Assembly (NCBI RefSeq): GCF_000283155.1
Contig: NW_004454156.1
Location: 36,372,272 to 36,436,271 of the forward strand
DNA: 64,000 nt
Source of the DNA: Ceratotherium simum simum
Taxonomy: Eukaryota > Chordata > Mammalia > Perissodactyla > Rhinocerotidae
Direction: 5' to 3'
Part shown: piece by piece, positions 1-10,079 of the stretch
How the letters are laid out: each line of letters begins with the position of its first letter
Numbering within the stretch: the first letter of the stretch is position 1
Translations under genes and position numbers: made by a program
Notes under the pieces: model-generated
The model's input: only the letters and a program-made list of their open reading frames with translations
Databases searched by the model: none
What the model was told of the DNA's origin: nothing

Positions 1-380
1 CAAACCGGCCACGCCTCTGCGACACCAGCTGTCAGAGCCGCGCGTGGGGCGCGAGGGCTGGGAATCGACTCCACTCATCGACCCCCAATCTCAATCCTCA
101 CGCTGTGAGAAAACTCCGACTTTGCCGAGGCCCCAGGTGCAGCGGGGCTCGGCCAAGGAGGCACCTTTCTCTGTCCCCATTCCAATCCAAGCGCCCCTAG
201 CTCTGACGACGCCTAGAGACTCCAGAGTGGGTGCTAAAGCTCCCAGAGCTTGCAGCAGGTGTCCGGGGCGGGCCTCCGACTTTCCGGAGACAGTCAGGTT
301 GAGGTCTTGCCCTCCCCAAAGCCCCAGCCCCTTCTTGGAGCTGGCCGTCCCGCGCCGCTGGAAACCGTGCCTCCTCGCAG
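1..380 (+). other. CYP1B1: CYP1B1 exon 1, non-coding 5'UTR (5' end uncertain)
   Basis: The 3' boundary is a consensus donor, CGCAG/GTCAGT, with the intron GT at 381-382. Splicing to 778 gives a 397-bp intron 1, close to the human size. The stretch is GC-rich and contains no ATG, so ribosomes would reach the exon 2 start unhindered. An Sp1-like GGGGCGGGCC box lies near 264-273. The core of the Ah-receptor response element (GCGTG or its complement) occurs at 42-46 and 10-14, but without good extended consensus. The true transcription start cannot be placed from sequence alone and may be upstream of base 1. Confidence 0.7.
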
Positions 381-777
381 GTCAGTCTGTCCGCGAAGCC
401 ACCTCTTGTGATGGGTTCTCGCAGATCGGGGGTAGGGTGGGGCGCAGGGGCAGGCACTTAGAGGAAACTGAGCTCCACCGCCTCGACTCCCGCCGTGTTG
501 TCCCCGAATTGCAGGAACCGTTACGAGACTGGTGGAGACGGAGAGGCTAGGTCACAAAGAAGCGGAAACACGTCCCTTCTTTTCTCCTTTGGGGAGTGGG
601 TTTGGGATGGGAAGGGATGTGTTCAGCTGCTTCTGCAGTGAGCCAGCCCTGACTTGACTACGCACTACCTTCTCCTTACCCAGCAGCGCATGGTAGCCGG
701 AGGCCGGGGGTAGGGGCGTGGGGCCTGCTCCTTTCTCTGCACACCTGAGTGTCACGCCTTCGCCCTTATTTCTCCAG
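381..777 (+). other. CYP1B1: CYP1B1 intron 1
   Basis: A 397-bp GT-AG intron in the 5'UTR. It is GC-rich like the flanking exons. I see no repeat in it. An open frame crosses it by chance and adds ten residues upstream of the true start, but that sequence is removed by splicing. Confidence 0.75.
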
Positions 778-778
778 C

Positions 779-1821
779 ATGGCCACTAGCCTCAGCCTGG
801 ACGATCCTCTACTGCCAGTCTCGCTGTCCACCCAGCAGACCACGCTCCTACTGCTCCTCTCGGTGCTAGCCGCCGTGCACGTGGGCCAGCGGCTGCTTAG
901 GCAGCGGCGGCGACAGCCAGGGTCCGCGCCCCCCGGTCCCTTTGCGTGGCCGCTGATCGGAAACGCGGCGGCTGTGGGCCCGGCGCCGCACCTCTCATTC
1001 GCGCGCCTGGCGCGGCGCTATGGCGACGTCTTCCAGATCCATCTGGGCAGCTGCCCGGTAGTGGTGCTGAACGGCGAGCGCGCCATCCGCCAGGCCCTGG
1101 TGCAGCAGGGCGCTGCCTTCGCCGACCGGCCACCCTTCGCCTCTTTCCGCGTGGTGTGTGGCGGCCGCAGCCTGGCTTTCGGCCGGTACTCGGAGCGCTG
1201 GAAGACGCAGCGGCGCACAGCGCAAACCACGATGCGAGCCTTCGCCACGCGCCAGCCGCGCAGCCGCCTCGTCCTCGAGGGCCACGTGCTAGGCGAGGCG
1301 CGCGAGTTGGTCGCGCTGCTGGTGCGCGGCAGCGCGGGCGGCGCCTTCCTCGACCCGCGGCCGCTGACCTTGGTGGCCGTGGCCAACGTCATGAGCGCCG
1401 CGTGCTTCGGCTGCCGCTACAGCCACGACGACGCCGAGTTCCGAAAGCTGCTCTGCCACAACGAGGAGTTCGGGCGCACGGTGGGCGCAGGCAGCCTGGT
1501 GGACGTGCTGCCCTGGCTGCAGCGCTTCCCCAACCCGGTGCGCACCGCCTTCCGTGAATTCGAGCAGTTCAACCGCAACTTCAGCAACTTCGTCCTCGCC
1601 AAGTTCCTGCGGCACCGTGAAAACCTTCGGCCCGGGGCCGCCCCCCGAGACTTGATGGACGCCTTCCTCCTCTCGGCGGGAAAGGAGGCGGCTGAGGGCT
1701 CGGGCGGCGGCGGCGCGCGGCTAGACGTGGAGTACGTGCCGGCCACTATCACCGACATCTTTGGCGCCAGCCAGGACACTCTCTCCACCGCGCTGCAGTG
1801 GCTGCTCATCCTTTTCACCAG
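779..1821 (+). CDS. CYP1B1: Cytochrome P450 1B1, coding exon 2 (residues 1-348)
   Basis: This exon encodes the N-terminal two-thirds of a microsomal haem monooxygenase that oxidises oestradiol, retinoids, arachidonate and polycyclic hydrocarbons at the ER membrane. The acceptor (TCTCCAG, AG at 776-777) is followed by one UTR base and the ATG at 779. After splicing the start context is A at -3 and G at +4, which is strong. An in-frame upstream ATG at 749 lies in intron 1 and is not used. Visible parts are a hydrophobic membrane anchor (about residues 17-37), the PPGP hinge (51-54), Gly61, the helix C W-x-x-x-R motif (Trp141, Arg145), Phe134 of the substrate pocket, and the helix I oxygen-activation motif around 326-334 (Asp326, Ala330, Asp333, Thr334). 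The donor ACCAG/GTAAAG splits the Arg348 codon after two bases. There is no frameshift or internal stop. Confidence 0.96.
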
Positions 1822-2674
1822 GTAAAGCCTCCAGGAGGCGTGGGTCGGGCCTTCCTTTCTTCCTGTGTTAAAGGCGGATGGGACCAGAATATGCTTAGGT
1901 CGCGACCAGCGCGCAGGGTTTAGGGTTTCGCGCCGGGTCCCACCTCTCAAATCTGAGATCACGTCCTGAGAGCGCAGCTCAGGAAGGCACAGTGCTGGCG
2001 GAGACACGCGCACACCCACCCAACGGGGCCCAGACCGCTCAGCATCTCTGGTCTTGTCGCTGGCTCTCCGAGTGGGGACAAATTTGTGAGAAAGCCCTTG
2101 GAAAAACAAGGTTTTTTAAGCGCCCGCACGTCAGCCCTGATCTCTTCCTCCTTGGCACAAGAGAAGCAAAATTGGAACGGTTCCGAAAGAAAGGGTAAGG
2201 CAGTAAATATGTTCAAGAAATACAGCAGCCTTATCGGCTTGGTCAGTCATCGGCGCGGATCAGAGATCGCCCAGCCCCGGCGCTCAAAGCCAGTCGTGGG
2301 TCCGGGCTTTGTTCCCTGGCAAAGGAAGCGCGCGGAGGCGGCCCGGGGGCCAGAGGGTCTGGCCCAGCGGGCAGTTAACCCTCACGGAAGCCTTGGGAAG
2401 GCGATCAGAACCCAGCGGGTTGTGCTGGAGTTATGAAACCGCCGCACTAGGAGAAGGAAAAGTGTCAGGGTAAAAAGGCAGAGAAGCAATACTTTTACCG
2501 AGCGCAGAGCAGCATCTAGAATGGCAAACAGGGTATCCAGGAGGCGCCGCGGACCTCTCTGGCCCCTGGGCCTGGCTGGGTTGGTTAGCTGGTCCCCAGT
2601 GCCCACCTTGATTAAGATCGCAGAGCTCTCCGAAGCTCTCTGCATGCAGGAATTAAACAGGTTCCCGGTATCAA

Positions 2675-2800
2675 GTGTTGCCAGATTTAGCAAATAAAAA
2701 ATAAATTTTACATAGTACATGCTTATACTAAAAGATTAGCCATTGCTTATCTGAAATTCAGATTTAACTGGGCAGCCTGTATTTTATCTGGCAACCCTGC
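2675..2800. repeat. Palindromic DNA-transposon relic (MITE-like)
   Basis: The ends are inverted copies (GTTGCCAG ... CTGGCAAC), and the interior shows partial inverted symmetry around AAATAAAAAATA and TATTTTATC. This is the pattern of a short non-autonomous DNA transposon known as an interspersed repeat in placental mammals. I do not recall the family name for certain. Confidence 0.5.
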
Positions 2801-3301
2801 GCCAGGGGCAAATGTCTTGCTCAAGGCAAATCTTGATTGCCTTGAGAGACCTGGTTGTGCCACTTCTTGGCACACATATAAGCAGTGGGGGATGCTGAAT
2901 TTGCTGGAGCCCCAGATATTGGAAGGCAAAGACAGCTTCTTTTCATATTAGAATCCACTGCAACCTATATTTCCTTAGATACTGTACAGTTACTTTCACA
3001 AATTGAATTTTTGTGTGTATTTAAAATCGCTTTTCCGTGTTAAGATGATAGAAACACGTAGGAGGGGTGAACAGAAATCGAATAAAGAGAGGTGGGTAAT
3101 AGGTCAGGAAGAAGACATTCCAAAATGGGATCATAGGTCCTTTGCATCCCCAGATAAGCATGTTGTCTTTTGAAACGGCGTTTCTTTCTTTTTCATTAGA
3201 AACCAAAGCGGGCAGCAAAAGGAAATAAAACAATTTGGGGGTCACTTTCGATTCAATATAGCTGATGAGTACGTTTTTCTTCTTTTTAGTGAAAAGATAA
3301 T

Positions 3302-3506
3302 ATGACAGAGGTTGGCAAATTACATTACCTATTTTTGTACATAAGTTTTGTCGAAATACACCCATGCGCCTTCATTGTCTGTGGCTGGTTTCACACTGCA
3401 GCACAAGGCAGAGTTGAACGGTCGCCACAGAGAGGGTTGGGTCTGGTCGCAAAGCCTAAAATATTTGCTATCTGGCCCTTGATGAAACAGTTTGCAGACC
3501 CCTGAA
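3302..3506 (+). mobile_element. hAT-type DNA transposon relic in CYP1B1 intron 2
   Basis: The sequence closes with a diagnostic run that includes AGCCTAAAATATTTGCTATC and ends TTTGCAGACCCCTGA. A second, longer copy with the same end pattern lies at 16445-16772. This is a common placental-mammal repeat whose ends read like GGTCGGCAAAC...GTTTGC.GACCCCTG. The short open frame across it is not a gene. Confidence 0.6.
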
Positions 3507-4664
3507 ATATGAGGCTAATGAAGCGATTTTTAAAGCACGGATACTTTCATCACATGCATGCTTACATTTTTTTCAGAGTTGCAATAATTATTTACTTTCT
3601 TTTTTGTTTTACTTCTGACATTTCCATTTATTGTAATGGACATTTTTCCTTTTAAACTTTATTTTAGTAACTTTTGATTGCTACATATTTTGCCGTAATA
3701 ACATATTGTTATATATAATTATTTCTTGAGCTTCAACGTTGTTGATTGCATTTTTAAAATTTTCAGCTGTTGTTGTCGTTATATATTTTTGTACCTGTTA
3801 TTTCCTGAAAATACGTTTCTAGACATGGGTTTAAAAGGAGTGGGGAGAGGTTACCCTTATGGATCTTGCTTGGTACTAAGATTTTGTTTTCCAAAAGGAT
3901 TGTACTATGTAGTGTATATCGCCAACAGTGAACAAGTATTACAATTTGTACCATAATCTCATGAACGTTGGGAATTTGCTATTAAATTTAGAAGACGTAG
4001 CTTTATCTATCAGGATACCAATTATCTTTGTATAAAATACAAACAGCGTGTCTGCTGGAATTGTCTAGGGAGAGGAGGAAAAAAAAAGGATCCACTTGCA
4101 GGGCTGCATTTTAACTTTTACAGGCCCAGGGTATTTTTGCCTTCGTAGATTCTTTACTCCATAAAAAATTTTTTCAATTTTTATTTTATGACTACATTGG
4201 TGTAAGGATAAATATATCAAAATTATATATTAAAACATTTTCCTCAACCTAAAAGTTCAGTTTTTTCTTCTGATTTTAAAAGAAATGAAAATATTTTTGT
4301 GGGCCCTTGAAAAGTATTGTGTGTCCTAGGCACTGTGCGTGCTGTGCCTAGCAGAGAAGTCAGCCTCGGTCATTATTGTGCTTTTTCAGACTCAGAAAAC
4401 TTAGATTTTTTTGACTTATGATAGGAAAGAGAGTATTAGCCACGTGAGGCTTATTACAGGAAATTTAACTATTAATTCATCCATCTTGTAAATTAGTGAG
4501 AAATTAGAAAACTGCTCTAGATGGGTCTTTTTGGCCGGAAACGTTAATTCAGTCACTGATTCAGATAAAGAAAGTGGAATTAAAATAAATTATAATGTGC
4601 TTTCTGGATGAAGAAGAATTAATTTTCCTCACTTGTTTTCTCCCTGCGTATTGAAACCAAACAG

Positions 4665-5280
4665 GTATCCTGAAGTGCAGGCTCGGGTCCAGGCAGAACT
4701 GGATCAAGTCGTGGGTAGGGACCGTCTGCCCTGCCTGGACGACCAGCCCAACCTGCCCTACGTCATGGCCTTTCTCTATGAAGCCATGCGCTTCTCCAGC
4801 TTTGTGCCCATCACCATTCCTCACGCCACCACTGCCAATGCCTCTGTCTTGGGCTACCACATTCCCAAGGACACGGTGGTTTTTGTTAACCAGTGGTCTG
4901 TGAATCACGACCCAGTGAAGTGGCCTAACCCGGAGGACTTTGATCCAGCCCGGTTCTTGGACAAGGACGGCTTCATCAACAAGGACCTAGCCAGCAGCGT
5001 GATGATTTTTTCAGTGGGCAGACGGCGGTGCATCGGGGAAGAGCTTTCCAAGATGCAGCTGTTTCTCTTCATCTCCATCCTGGCTCACGAGTGCAATATC
5101 AAGGCCAATCCAGACGAGTCCCCGAAAATAGATTTTAGTTACGGCCTGACCATTAAACCCAAGTCATTTAAAATCAATGTCACTCTCAGAGAGTCCATGG
5201 AGCTCCTTGATAGTGCTGTCCAAAAGTTACAGGCTGAGGAAGACTGCCAGGGAGAAGCCAGAAACAAGTTGAAATTTTAG
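4665..5280 (+). CDS. CYP1B1: Cytochrome P450 1B1, coding exon 3 (residues 348-552)
   Basis: This exon begins after the acceptor AAACAG (AG at 4663-4664) with the last base of the Arg348 codon and encodes the haem-binding C-terminal part. The helix K E-x-x-R pair is Glu387/Arg390. The PERF-like motif is DPARF (441-445). The haem signature [10 protein letters not shown] puts the thiolate ligand at Cys470, the same numbers as in the human protein, so there is no net indel up to there. The protein runs past the usual C-terminal Cys-Gln (542-543) for nine more residues, GEARNKLKF, before TAG at 5278-5280. The human protein as I remember it stops right after that glutamine. The total is 552 residues from 1659 coding bases. 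The core is intact, so the gene should be functional; the effect of the tail is unknown. Confidence 0.96.
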
Positions 5281-5731
5281 AAGTACTCAACTTTTGAGGG
5301 ATGGGGAGTAAAATTTTCTGGCTCCCCTGTGCCACTTTCTCAATTAGCCTAACGTAAGCATAAACCAATTGTAGACGATGTGCCTCACACTCGTGTGCTC
5401 AGATGAGCGCTGGGCTATGCAGGGGCTCTGGGAAGATCTTTTGAGTCAAAGAGTTAAAGGGCCCCCCAATTTTTATACAACTATCAAATGCTGGTAATAA
5501 TTTCTTATAGGAGCATTCTTTGGAATTAAAACACACATGCACACACACACAAAACTACCATTAGGTAGAGGTATCTCAGTAATTATGCTTTCGAGGGTGG
5601 AATCCGAGATTGATGTTCTGTGTGCTGAAATCTGCCCCATAGAAAACCGTATTAAGCAAAGTTCAGAATGTATTGTTGAATACGCAAAGGCAAATAATTT
5701 CAGTGTAAGACGTGTGATTGAGGGTGATAAA

Positions 5732-5771
5732 GGAAAAGGTGAAGACCAGAAATTCTCTTCTCACCTTTTCC
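5732..5771 (+). promoter_or_regulatory. Stem-loop candidate in CYP1B1 3'UTR
   Basis: A perfect 11-bp inverted repeat, GGAAAAGGTGA at 5732-5742 and TCACCTTTTCC at 5761-5771, is separated by 18 bases. In RNA it would form a hairpin about 450 bases after the stop codon. A function is not known to me. Confidence 0.4.
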
Positions 5772-8115
5772 GTAAAATCGCTTAGTTCGGCTCTAGTATC
5801 TATGGATGGAGTTATCGTTTTGCCTACTGGTGTGCTTTTGCTTACATTTTTGGATGAGTTATAAAGTCATTTTCTCAAATAGAAATTAATAGTAGTTGAT
5901 TTAGTGATTATAGTGGGTTTCAGTGATTTATTAAGAATTTTAAAGGCTAAGTTGTTAAATAGTAAAAAAAAAAATCCAAGCTGAAGTCATATCTCTCTTG
6001 GTTGCCAAAGTACAGAATTTCAATTATAAGAAAAAAAAAAGGATTTACCAGCCAAGCTAAGCTTTAAACTATGTGATTGTAATGCACTGATTTCAATGTC
6101 TCACATGTTAACATAAAAGTCCACAAATAGTATTCAGTATGTATGCATACATAGTTATTCATAAGCAACATGTATTAGTTATTTTATTATTAAATAGTTA
6201 GTATTCATTATTTTGGTCAAGAAAAGGTTGAATAATGTATGTCTTTTATAATGTCATAGCAAATCAAAAAGTACAACCAATTCAATCAGTTTTGGCTCAA
6301 ATACATGAAATGAGCTTGATTAAATCAATTGCCTAGTTTTGACATCCTGGAAGCCAAGTTGAAGCAAAGTCTCTTCTCTCATCCAAAACTTGAATGAGAA
6401 CTGAAAAAAATCTCAAAATTGGATCCGTGAGATGTCTTCCTTATTACTTTATAATATATTTATTAAAATTATGTTCATAACACAGAATATCTTTTTGAAA
6501 TTGTTCTAGTTAATATGTTAAAATTCCAAACTTTTGGCATGCTTAAATTTTAATTTTAAAGCCATTCTGATTATTGAGTTCCAGTTGAAGTTAGTGGAAG
6601 TCTGGCCATTATCCTGCAGAAGGCAGAGAAATGTAACCTGTGTCTGCTTGATTAACGGTGAAAAATGCAATGAATTATCTGGATGTTCTCTTTATTAGGT
6701 AACAAGGGGGAAAATTCCCATCATAACTGACCTAGTTTCTCTTGTAAATGATTTTTTTTTTAAGTAGCATGAAAGTCTGTGTTTTGCAAAGTCAGGATCA
6801 GAAGACAGTCTTGGGAGGCTGTTTGGAAGATTGTGTTGTGTTCCAGGGGAGCTGATCAGATCAGTTGTGCTATTTAAGATGGCCAACCCAGTGAGCAGTC
6901 ACTTTGGTAACTTAAAAACATAAAGCGTCAACAAAATGTCTACATTCAGTTTATGTAAATAACCTGAAAACCTTAAAAAAAGTGATGGAAGATTGCAAAA
7001 GTGCCAAGTGAAGTTTGAAATTGTTACTTTCATTGCATGTAAACATCCCAAGGAAGTTGTACAGTGTCCTAAAAGCTTACTGCTTGTTACATTTTATGAC
7101 TCTTTTTGGAATCTTTTTATCAAAGTTACAAAGGAAGGAGTATATGATGGTTGTGTGGGGGTGGTAAGAGAAAAGAGTGAAGAAAGGAAAAGGAAGAAAG
7201 ATGGGTAAATATTTCTCCACTCGCTCCAAATTAATTCATTTAAAGCACAAAATTTGAAGCATGAACATTTAGAAATAAGATGTTTCATGTGATAATGTTA
7301 AATCCCAAATGTACTTTAAAAAAAAAATCTACAACATATAGATCTGTTTTGTAATTTGGGATTTTTTATTAATAAAAATTTTATGTAGTTTTAATTAATA
7401 AAATCTCATAGCTGTACATCTTGAAAATGAAAAACTGTGCCAGTCTTTTTAAGGCACTAAAGTTGGCTAGGGAAATCACGCTTACACAATACATTTAAAT
7501 TTTTTTGGCACTTGCTATTCTGAAACATTGTGAAACACCCAGGCCCCCCCCCACCCCCCGCAGCATTTAGTTTGTGATTTTGGGCTGCTGTAGCCTACTT
7601 ACTCTGATTGAGAGATGTGCAGCAGCAACAGCAATCATGTATCAATCTGGATGCCTCATTAAATCAACCAGGAGCATATGTGCCATCATCTGTGTCTGTG
7701 TGTGTAGGCTCAGTTCATCTGGCACTTTCATCTGTGGGAAAAAACTGCTTATGTGAAAGAAAGTAAGGTGGGCGCTTGGAGGTTCCCTGGCTTATTTGAT
7801 ATGTTTATAACCTAGTTAAAGGAAGGAAAGCAAAACCAAAAACAAACAGAAATAACCGAATTTGGGGGCTACAGTAAACAGATTACTGGCTTAATTGGAA
7901 AACCTCATTTTACTTCTGCCAGAGAAAGAATGTATTTGCTGGTTACCCTTAAAGTCAGAACATCTACTCCAGGTTACTGCAATAGTTAAGGTATATTGTG
8001 TATTAAATGCTTAATTTGTATGTTAAAGCTTTGAGTTTGTAACAAAATTGCTTTTTTCCAAAACAAAAAGATTTCTCAGGTTTGTTTTGCGGATTATCGA
8101 AAAGCTTTCTTGTCT

Positions 8116-8139
8116 CAGAACTTAGCCTTTACCTGTGAA
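8116..8139 (+). promoter_or_regulatory. miR-27b target site in CYP1B1 3'UTR
   Basis: CAGAACTTAGCC (8116-8127) is fully complementary to the 3' half of miR-27b, and CTGTGAA (8133-8139) pairs with its first seven bases, with a small mismatched bulge between. Human CYP1B1 is a published miR-27b target through a near-perfect 3'UTR site. The seed pairs with nucleotides 1-7, not 2-8, so it is slightly weaker than canonical. Confidence 0.75.
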
Positions 8140-8483
8140 ATATTATTACAGCATTAATATTTTCATATTAGATCTATATTAGATCAAATAGTTTCATAGT
8201 ATTATATATTAATTTGTATAATTTTAGCTATGACACAACTGTGTGCTAAGAAGCTACACTTTAGTAGATGTTTGTAATTCAAGAATCATTCTTATTTAAC
8301 CTTTTCTTATTTTTGTATTTTATCATGTATGCTTTTAATATGTATACAACTATAATACATGATTGTAACTGAAATAGATTTTTAGGACACAGCATTAATA
8401 TGTAGCTTTTACTATTTGATATACCAAATTAAAAAAATTCTGTATCTCTAGTTACCTGTAATAATAGGACACATTACCAAAAT

Positions 8484-8489
8484 AATAAA
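8484..8489 (+). terminator. Candidate CYP1B1 poly(A) signal AATAAA
   Basis: A canonical hexamer about 345 bases past the miR-27b site, giving a 3'UTR of about 3.2 kb. Alternatives are ATTAAA at 8588-8593 and AATAAA at 9055-9060 downstream, and AATAAA at 7371 and 7397 upstream. Confidence 0.5.
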
Positions 8490-8505
8490 AATCACTTTCA
8501 TAATC

Positions 8506-9949
8506 TTATCATGAAGTTATACTTTATGTTGTAGCAAATATAGTCTAATGCATCAATTCATTTCAACTACTGTTTATAAGTGCTTGAATTAAAATGTTGC
8601 GTGGTAAACATTTTATTTGGCCATTGTACATTTTAGGATTTTAGGCAGCTTGCTTTTTTTTTTTTTTTCCAATAGGCTTTCAGCATCCAGCTTCCTACCA
8701 AATTTCTGATCTCTGAATTTTTGGATTTATAAGAACCAACATAGAAGTTAAATTTCAATGGCAAACCATCTAGCAAAGTAGGAATTAATTTGTAATTTTT
8801 TTAAATTTGCAATTTTGAAAGATTGAATAGATCAAGACTTTAAGACTCTGAATTTATATTTCTGCTTCATACAAAAAATGCAGGACATTTTTTTCCTGTA
8901 AGCAACACAACACACTAATCCTTTCCTTCAGCATTGCATTCATTCTTTTTTTTTTCTGACATGAAAGCCTTTGTTTTTCATTTGATTGATACACATTCAT
9001 TCATTCATTTTTTTAAGGTACATGTGCCTTAATTAATAAGTACAATTAATGTCCAATAAAGTAGGCTAGATGAGAGTACTTTACCTGGTTAAAGACTTGA
9101 CTTCACAGGGCCCCTGCTGTGTCTCTCCAGGCTTTCACTGTCCCCTACCCCCACAGATGACGCTGGACAGTGCCAAGAGCCCTTACTTCTTCCAGACTTG
9201 AGCTCCCATTACTGTGAAAATAGGAAAAGAAATCATGAAGTAACATTGCACACAATGTTATTGATACTTTGGCTTAAGAACATCACTTTAGCAGCCAAAA
9301 GGTATGGCTATGAATTGCTTTAAGAGAACGGTGTTTTCCAATGTACTAACACAGAATATTGGAAATAGTCATAAAGGTTCAGGACAAGTGAAGTAAATAT
9401 TTTCATAGGAAAAAATTTCTTTAACAGAATCATAATTGGGGTCAGTTGTTTGCAAAAATGTCAAGTGGAGTTGGATTCTACCCAATCAATCCATGAGAAT
9501 ATAAGACCGGAGTGCAGGGTGACGAATGCAACTTTGGACATAAGACAGGTGTGGTTGCAAACTCATAGAGGTGGTTTCTATAACCTCAAAGCCAGTCAAT
9601 TTTCTGCACAAGTGCTGCAGAAATTTTGGCTGTTAACTCTCCCTTATTTTGGCTCAGTGACTCACATATTCTCTGCTCTTCAGTTTTGACCCAGTAGTTA
9701 CAATCCTCAGAGAAGAGAAGAGAAGAGAAGAGAAAGAAAAGAAATTAATGTATTCGAATATGTTTAGAAGCAATTGTTTTTAATGGGCAAGATTGGAAGG
9801 AAATAATCTAGTTTAAACAGGTGTGGGCAAGCTATAGGTAAACAACAGTTTATGCTTGTAGCGCCTTGAGTGGCTTACACACAGGTGCGTGGTGTCCATT
9901 AACACTTCTCAACATGTGTCAGGTATGAGGGGAAGAAATGGAAGCTAAA
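8506..9949. other. Intergenic, no gene recognised
   Basis: AT-rich sequence just downstream of CYP1B1. It contains a T-run (about 8655-8668) and the pentanucleotide repeat listed separately. The patch 9110-9215 is GC-richer and could be a conserved element, but I cannot assign it. The 79-residue open frame at 9450-9689 has no features of a protein family. Confidence 0.5.
9711..9742. repeat. Pentanucleotide microsatellite (AGAAG)n
   Basis: About five tandem AGAAG units followed by an AAAG-rich tail. Probably polymorphic. Confidence 0.85.
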
Positions 9950-10075
9950 ATATGTTGAGCACTTATGATGTGTGGATCACCATGCTAAGCGCTTGAATAC
10001 ATTATCACCCAACAATCCTATGAGGGAGGCAGTAATGCAACGTGCCAAAATAAAACATTTAGAAGTGGCAGTGTT
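9950..10075 (+). repeat. MIR SINE fragment
   Basis: Contains the typical run of a 'gagcacttatgatgtg' start, 'catgctaagcgc' and 'aacaatcctatgagg', followed by a purine-rich stretch, as in ancient mammalian MIR elements. Confidence 0.6.
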
Positions 10076-10079
10076 TGGA

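Larger units (their letters stand above)
1..1850. promoter_or_regulatory. CpG-rich island over exon 1, intron 1 and exon 2
   Basis: CpG dinucleotides are frequent from the first base through the end of exon 2, then drop sharply inside intron 2, where the sequence becomes AT-rich. This is typical of a CpG-island promoter extending into the first coding exon. The edges are approximate and were judged by eye, not computed. Confidence 0.6.
1822..4664 (+). other. CYP1B1: CYP1B1 intron 2
   Basis: A 2843-bp GT-AG intron (GTAAAG ... ACAG). The first part (to about 2650) is CpG-rich and looks unique. The remainder is AT-rich and holds a palindromic DNA-transposon relic (about 2675-2800) and a hAT-type relic (about 3302-3506). 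The stretch 3510-4560 is AT-rich with no feature I can name with confidence; 4130-4370 resembles an old interspersed repeat. Confidence 0.85.
1..8505 (+). other. CYP1B1: CYP1B1 gene (exons 1-3, introns, 3'UTR)
   Basis: This is the whole visible CYP1B1 transcription unit. The layout is a non-coding exon 1 (about 1-380), intron 1 (381-777, 397 bp), exon 2 (778-1821, 1044 bp), intron 2 (1822-4664, 2843 bp) and a long exon 3 (4665 to about 8505). It follows the known three-exon human gene, in which only exons 2 and 3 code. From memory, human exon 2 is also 1044 bp, intron 1 about 390 bp and intron 2 about 3.0 kb. The 5' end is uncertain because the window opens at or just inside exon 1, so the promoter and distal xenobiotic-response elements lie outside. 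The 3' end rests on poly(A) signal candidates and the conserved microRNA site, not on transcript data. Confidence 0.9.
5281..8505 (+). other. CYP1B1: CYP1B1 3'UTR
   Basis: AT-rich, with no long open frames and no recognisable interspersed repeat, as expected of a conserved long 3'UTR. The human CYP1B1 3'UTR is about 3.1 kb, matching the distance from the stop codon to the AATAAA at 8484. A near-complete miR-27b target at 8116-8139 and an 11-bp RNA stem at 5732-5771 lie inside it. A CA-rich run is at about 5531-5551 and a C-rich run at about 7543-7560. The exact end is uncertain because other signals exist upstream (7371, 7397) and downstream (8588, 9055). Confidence 0.7.

Noticed and set aside
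749..778. Ten-residue N-terminal extension of CYP1B1 from an upstream ATG
   Set aside because: It lies in intron 1, before the splice acceptor at 776-777. The ATG at 779 matches the known CYP1B1 start and has a good initiation context.
946..1557. 203-residue sense frame overlapping CYP1B1 exon 2
   Set aside because: It is the +1 or +2 reading of the real exon, rich in Ala/Arg/Pro from CpG content.
1417..2109. 230-residue antisense frame across CYP1B1 exon 2 and intron 2
   Set aside because: It is a GC-rich shadow of the real exon. It crosses the exon/intron boundary without change in character and has no domain features.
6993..9480. Similarity between the starts of frames at 6993 and 9450 (both beginning MQKCQV)
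   Set aside because: Only about 22 bases match with three differences. Downstream sequences diverge fully, so this looks like chance or a tiny old repeat.
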